From Trebonia sp963737285 (lineage in GTDB: Bacteria > Actinomycetota > Actinomycetes > Streptosporangiales > Streptosporangiaceae), in contig CAVTRT010000002.1 of assembly GCA_963737285.1 (NCBI GenBank), positions 1,116,001-1,180,000 of the forward strand: a stretch of 64,000 nucleotides of DNA, in the 5' to 3' direction. The notes under the pieces were generated by a model. That model was not told the origin of the DNA and searched no databases. It worked only from the letters and a program-made list of their open reading frames with translations. Within the stretch, counting starts at the first letter, position 1. The number at the start of each line of letters is the position of its first letter. The position numbers were made by a program, and so were the translations under genes. Shown here one piece after another: positions 63,415 to 64,000 of this stretch.

Positions 63415-64000
63415 GTGTCATTGAGTCCGCCGTCCTCGTCCGCGCCAGCGTCATCCCCGCCGACAAGACACCGCCCGCGACGCGTCGTCGCGGGCCTCGC
63501 CGCCCTGCTCGCCGCCACCTCCGGCCTAGTCCTGGCGGGCACCGCGGCGACGGCGCACGCCACTACCGCCACGACCGGGGCCACGACGGCCTGGAAGGAC
63601 GGGTCCTTCAACCTCAGCCCTGACGCCGTCGTCAGCCGCGACGACATCGTGCTCGGCGCGCCGAACATCAACCCCACCCAGTCCATCCCGATGGGCAACG
63701 GCGCGCTCGGCGTCGCCGCCTGGGCGGCGAACGGGTTCACCGCCCAGCTCAACCGGACCGACACGATGCCGGACCGGAAATCACCTGGCCAGGTCAACAT
63801 CCCGGGCCTGTCGGTGATCTCGCACGCGTCGAACTTCACCGGCAAGCTCGACCTGGCCGACGGCGTCCTTGAAGAGTCCGGCGGCGGCATGTCGATGAAG
63901 GCATGGGTCTCCACCGCCAAAGACGAGATGATCATCGACGTCAAGGGCGCGAACCCTGACCTGACCCAGACCGCCTCGATCTACCTGTGGTCCGGCCGCA
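63415..64000 (+). CDS. Secreted GH95-like glycosidase, N-terminal part (runs off the window)
   Basis: GTG at 63415 behind GTGGAGGCTTTT. A signal peptide follows (RRVVAGLAALLAATSGLVLA, cleavage near AHA). The mature part begins like the N-terminal beta-sandwich of GH95/DUF5703 proteins: AWKDGSFNLSPDAVVSRDDI, then PNINPTQSIPMGNGALGVAA and QLNRTDTMPDRKSPG. GH95 includes alpha-L-fucosidases, and the divergent fucose operon supports this. At least 195 residues are coded; the catalytic domain is outside the window. An alternative 122-residue frame at 63255-63623 is a shadow. Confidence 0.82.
   Translation, partial: MSLSPPSSSAPASSPPTRHRPRRVVAGLAALLAATSGLVLAGTAATAHATTATTGATTAWKDGSFNLSPDAVVSRDDIVLGAPNINPTQSIPMGNGALGVAAWAANGFTAQLNRTDTMPDRKSPGQVNIPGLSVISHASNFTGKLDLADGVLEESGGGMSMKAWVSTAKDEMIIDVKGANPDLTQTASIYLWSGR

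Overview
The window is high-GC DNA with mostly GTG/ATG starts, Shine-Dalgarno-led genes and many actinobacterial protein families (DUF574 methyltransferase, CU044_5270-type membrane protein, DUF2510, TPR-CHAT, secreted cellulases with CBM2). With the 16S rRNA gene at the left edge it points to a soil-type, probably filamentous member of the Actinomycetota. I cannot fix the genus by eye.

Layout. 0-2.1 kb: a leftward rRNA operon (16S complete, 23S outside). 2.4-8.3 kb: small or decayed genes, a zinc-ribbon membrane protein, an arylamine N-acetyltransferase, an IS1380-type insertion sequence and a DUF167 protein. 8.4-12.4 kb: a compact leftward RiPP-like operon made of a 37-residue peptide gene, a hairpin, TfuA, YcaO and an MFS exporter. 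12.9-18.7 kb: a beta-carbonic anhydrase, then a DUF4230 protein, an accessory protein and a TPR-CHAT protease that resemble a conflict module. 18.7-25.1 kb: a sigma/CU044_5270 pair, a ketopantoate reductase-like gene, a three-gene sugar catabolic operon and free-methionine sulfoxide reductase. 25.4-29.2 kb: a second peptide locus with a 30-residue peptide, a hairpin, a PqqD-M50 metalloprotease and an NTPase-like TPR protein. 29.3-45.7 kb: mixed accessory genes (lipase, methyltransferase, SDR, an aldehyde dehydrogenase-like protein without catalytic residues, phospholipase C, NHL lipoprotein, HTH regulator, TetR operon), several remnants and a large nested palindrome. 45.9-50.3 kb: a GH6-GH9 cellulase pair. 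50.7-54.2 kb: SIS and FUSC proteins. 54.3-64 kb: a leftward L-fucose operon (ABC importer, fuconate dehydratase, dehydrogenases, diketo-acid hydrolase, FadR-type regulator) divergent from a secreted GH95-like fucosidase.

How they work together. The right end reads as a complete plant/glycan module: extracellular fucosidase and cellulases release sugars, the ABC system imports fucose, and the non-phosphorylated route takes it to pyruvate and lactate. Only the lactonase step is missing, as a 47-residue stub. Four copies of a 12-base motif in the divergent promoter are a likely operator for the local FadR-type regulator. The two peptide loci share a design (strong ribosome site, tiny gene, hairpin after the stop, then processing genes) typical of RiPP clusters, and neither precursor is an obvious gene call.

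A cross-cutting caution: at least seven otherwise well-preserved genes are broken by single-base indels, mostly one lost base in a short G or C run. This looks more like sequencing/assembly error than decay, so those genes may be intact in the organism.
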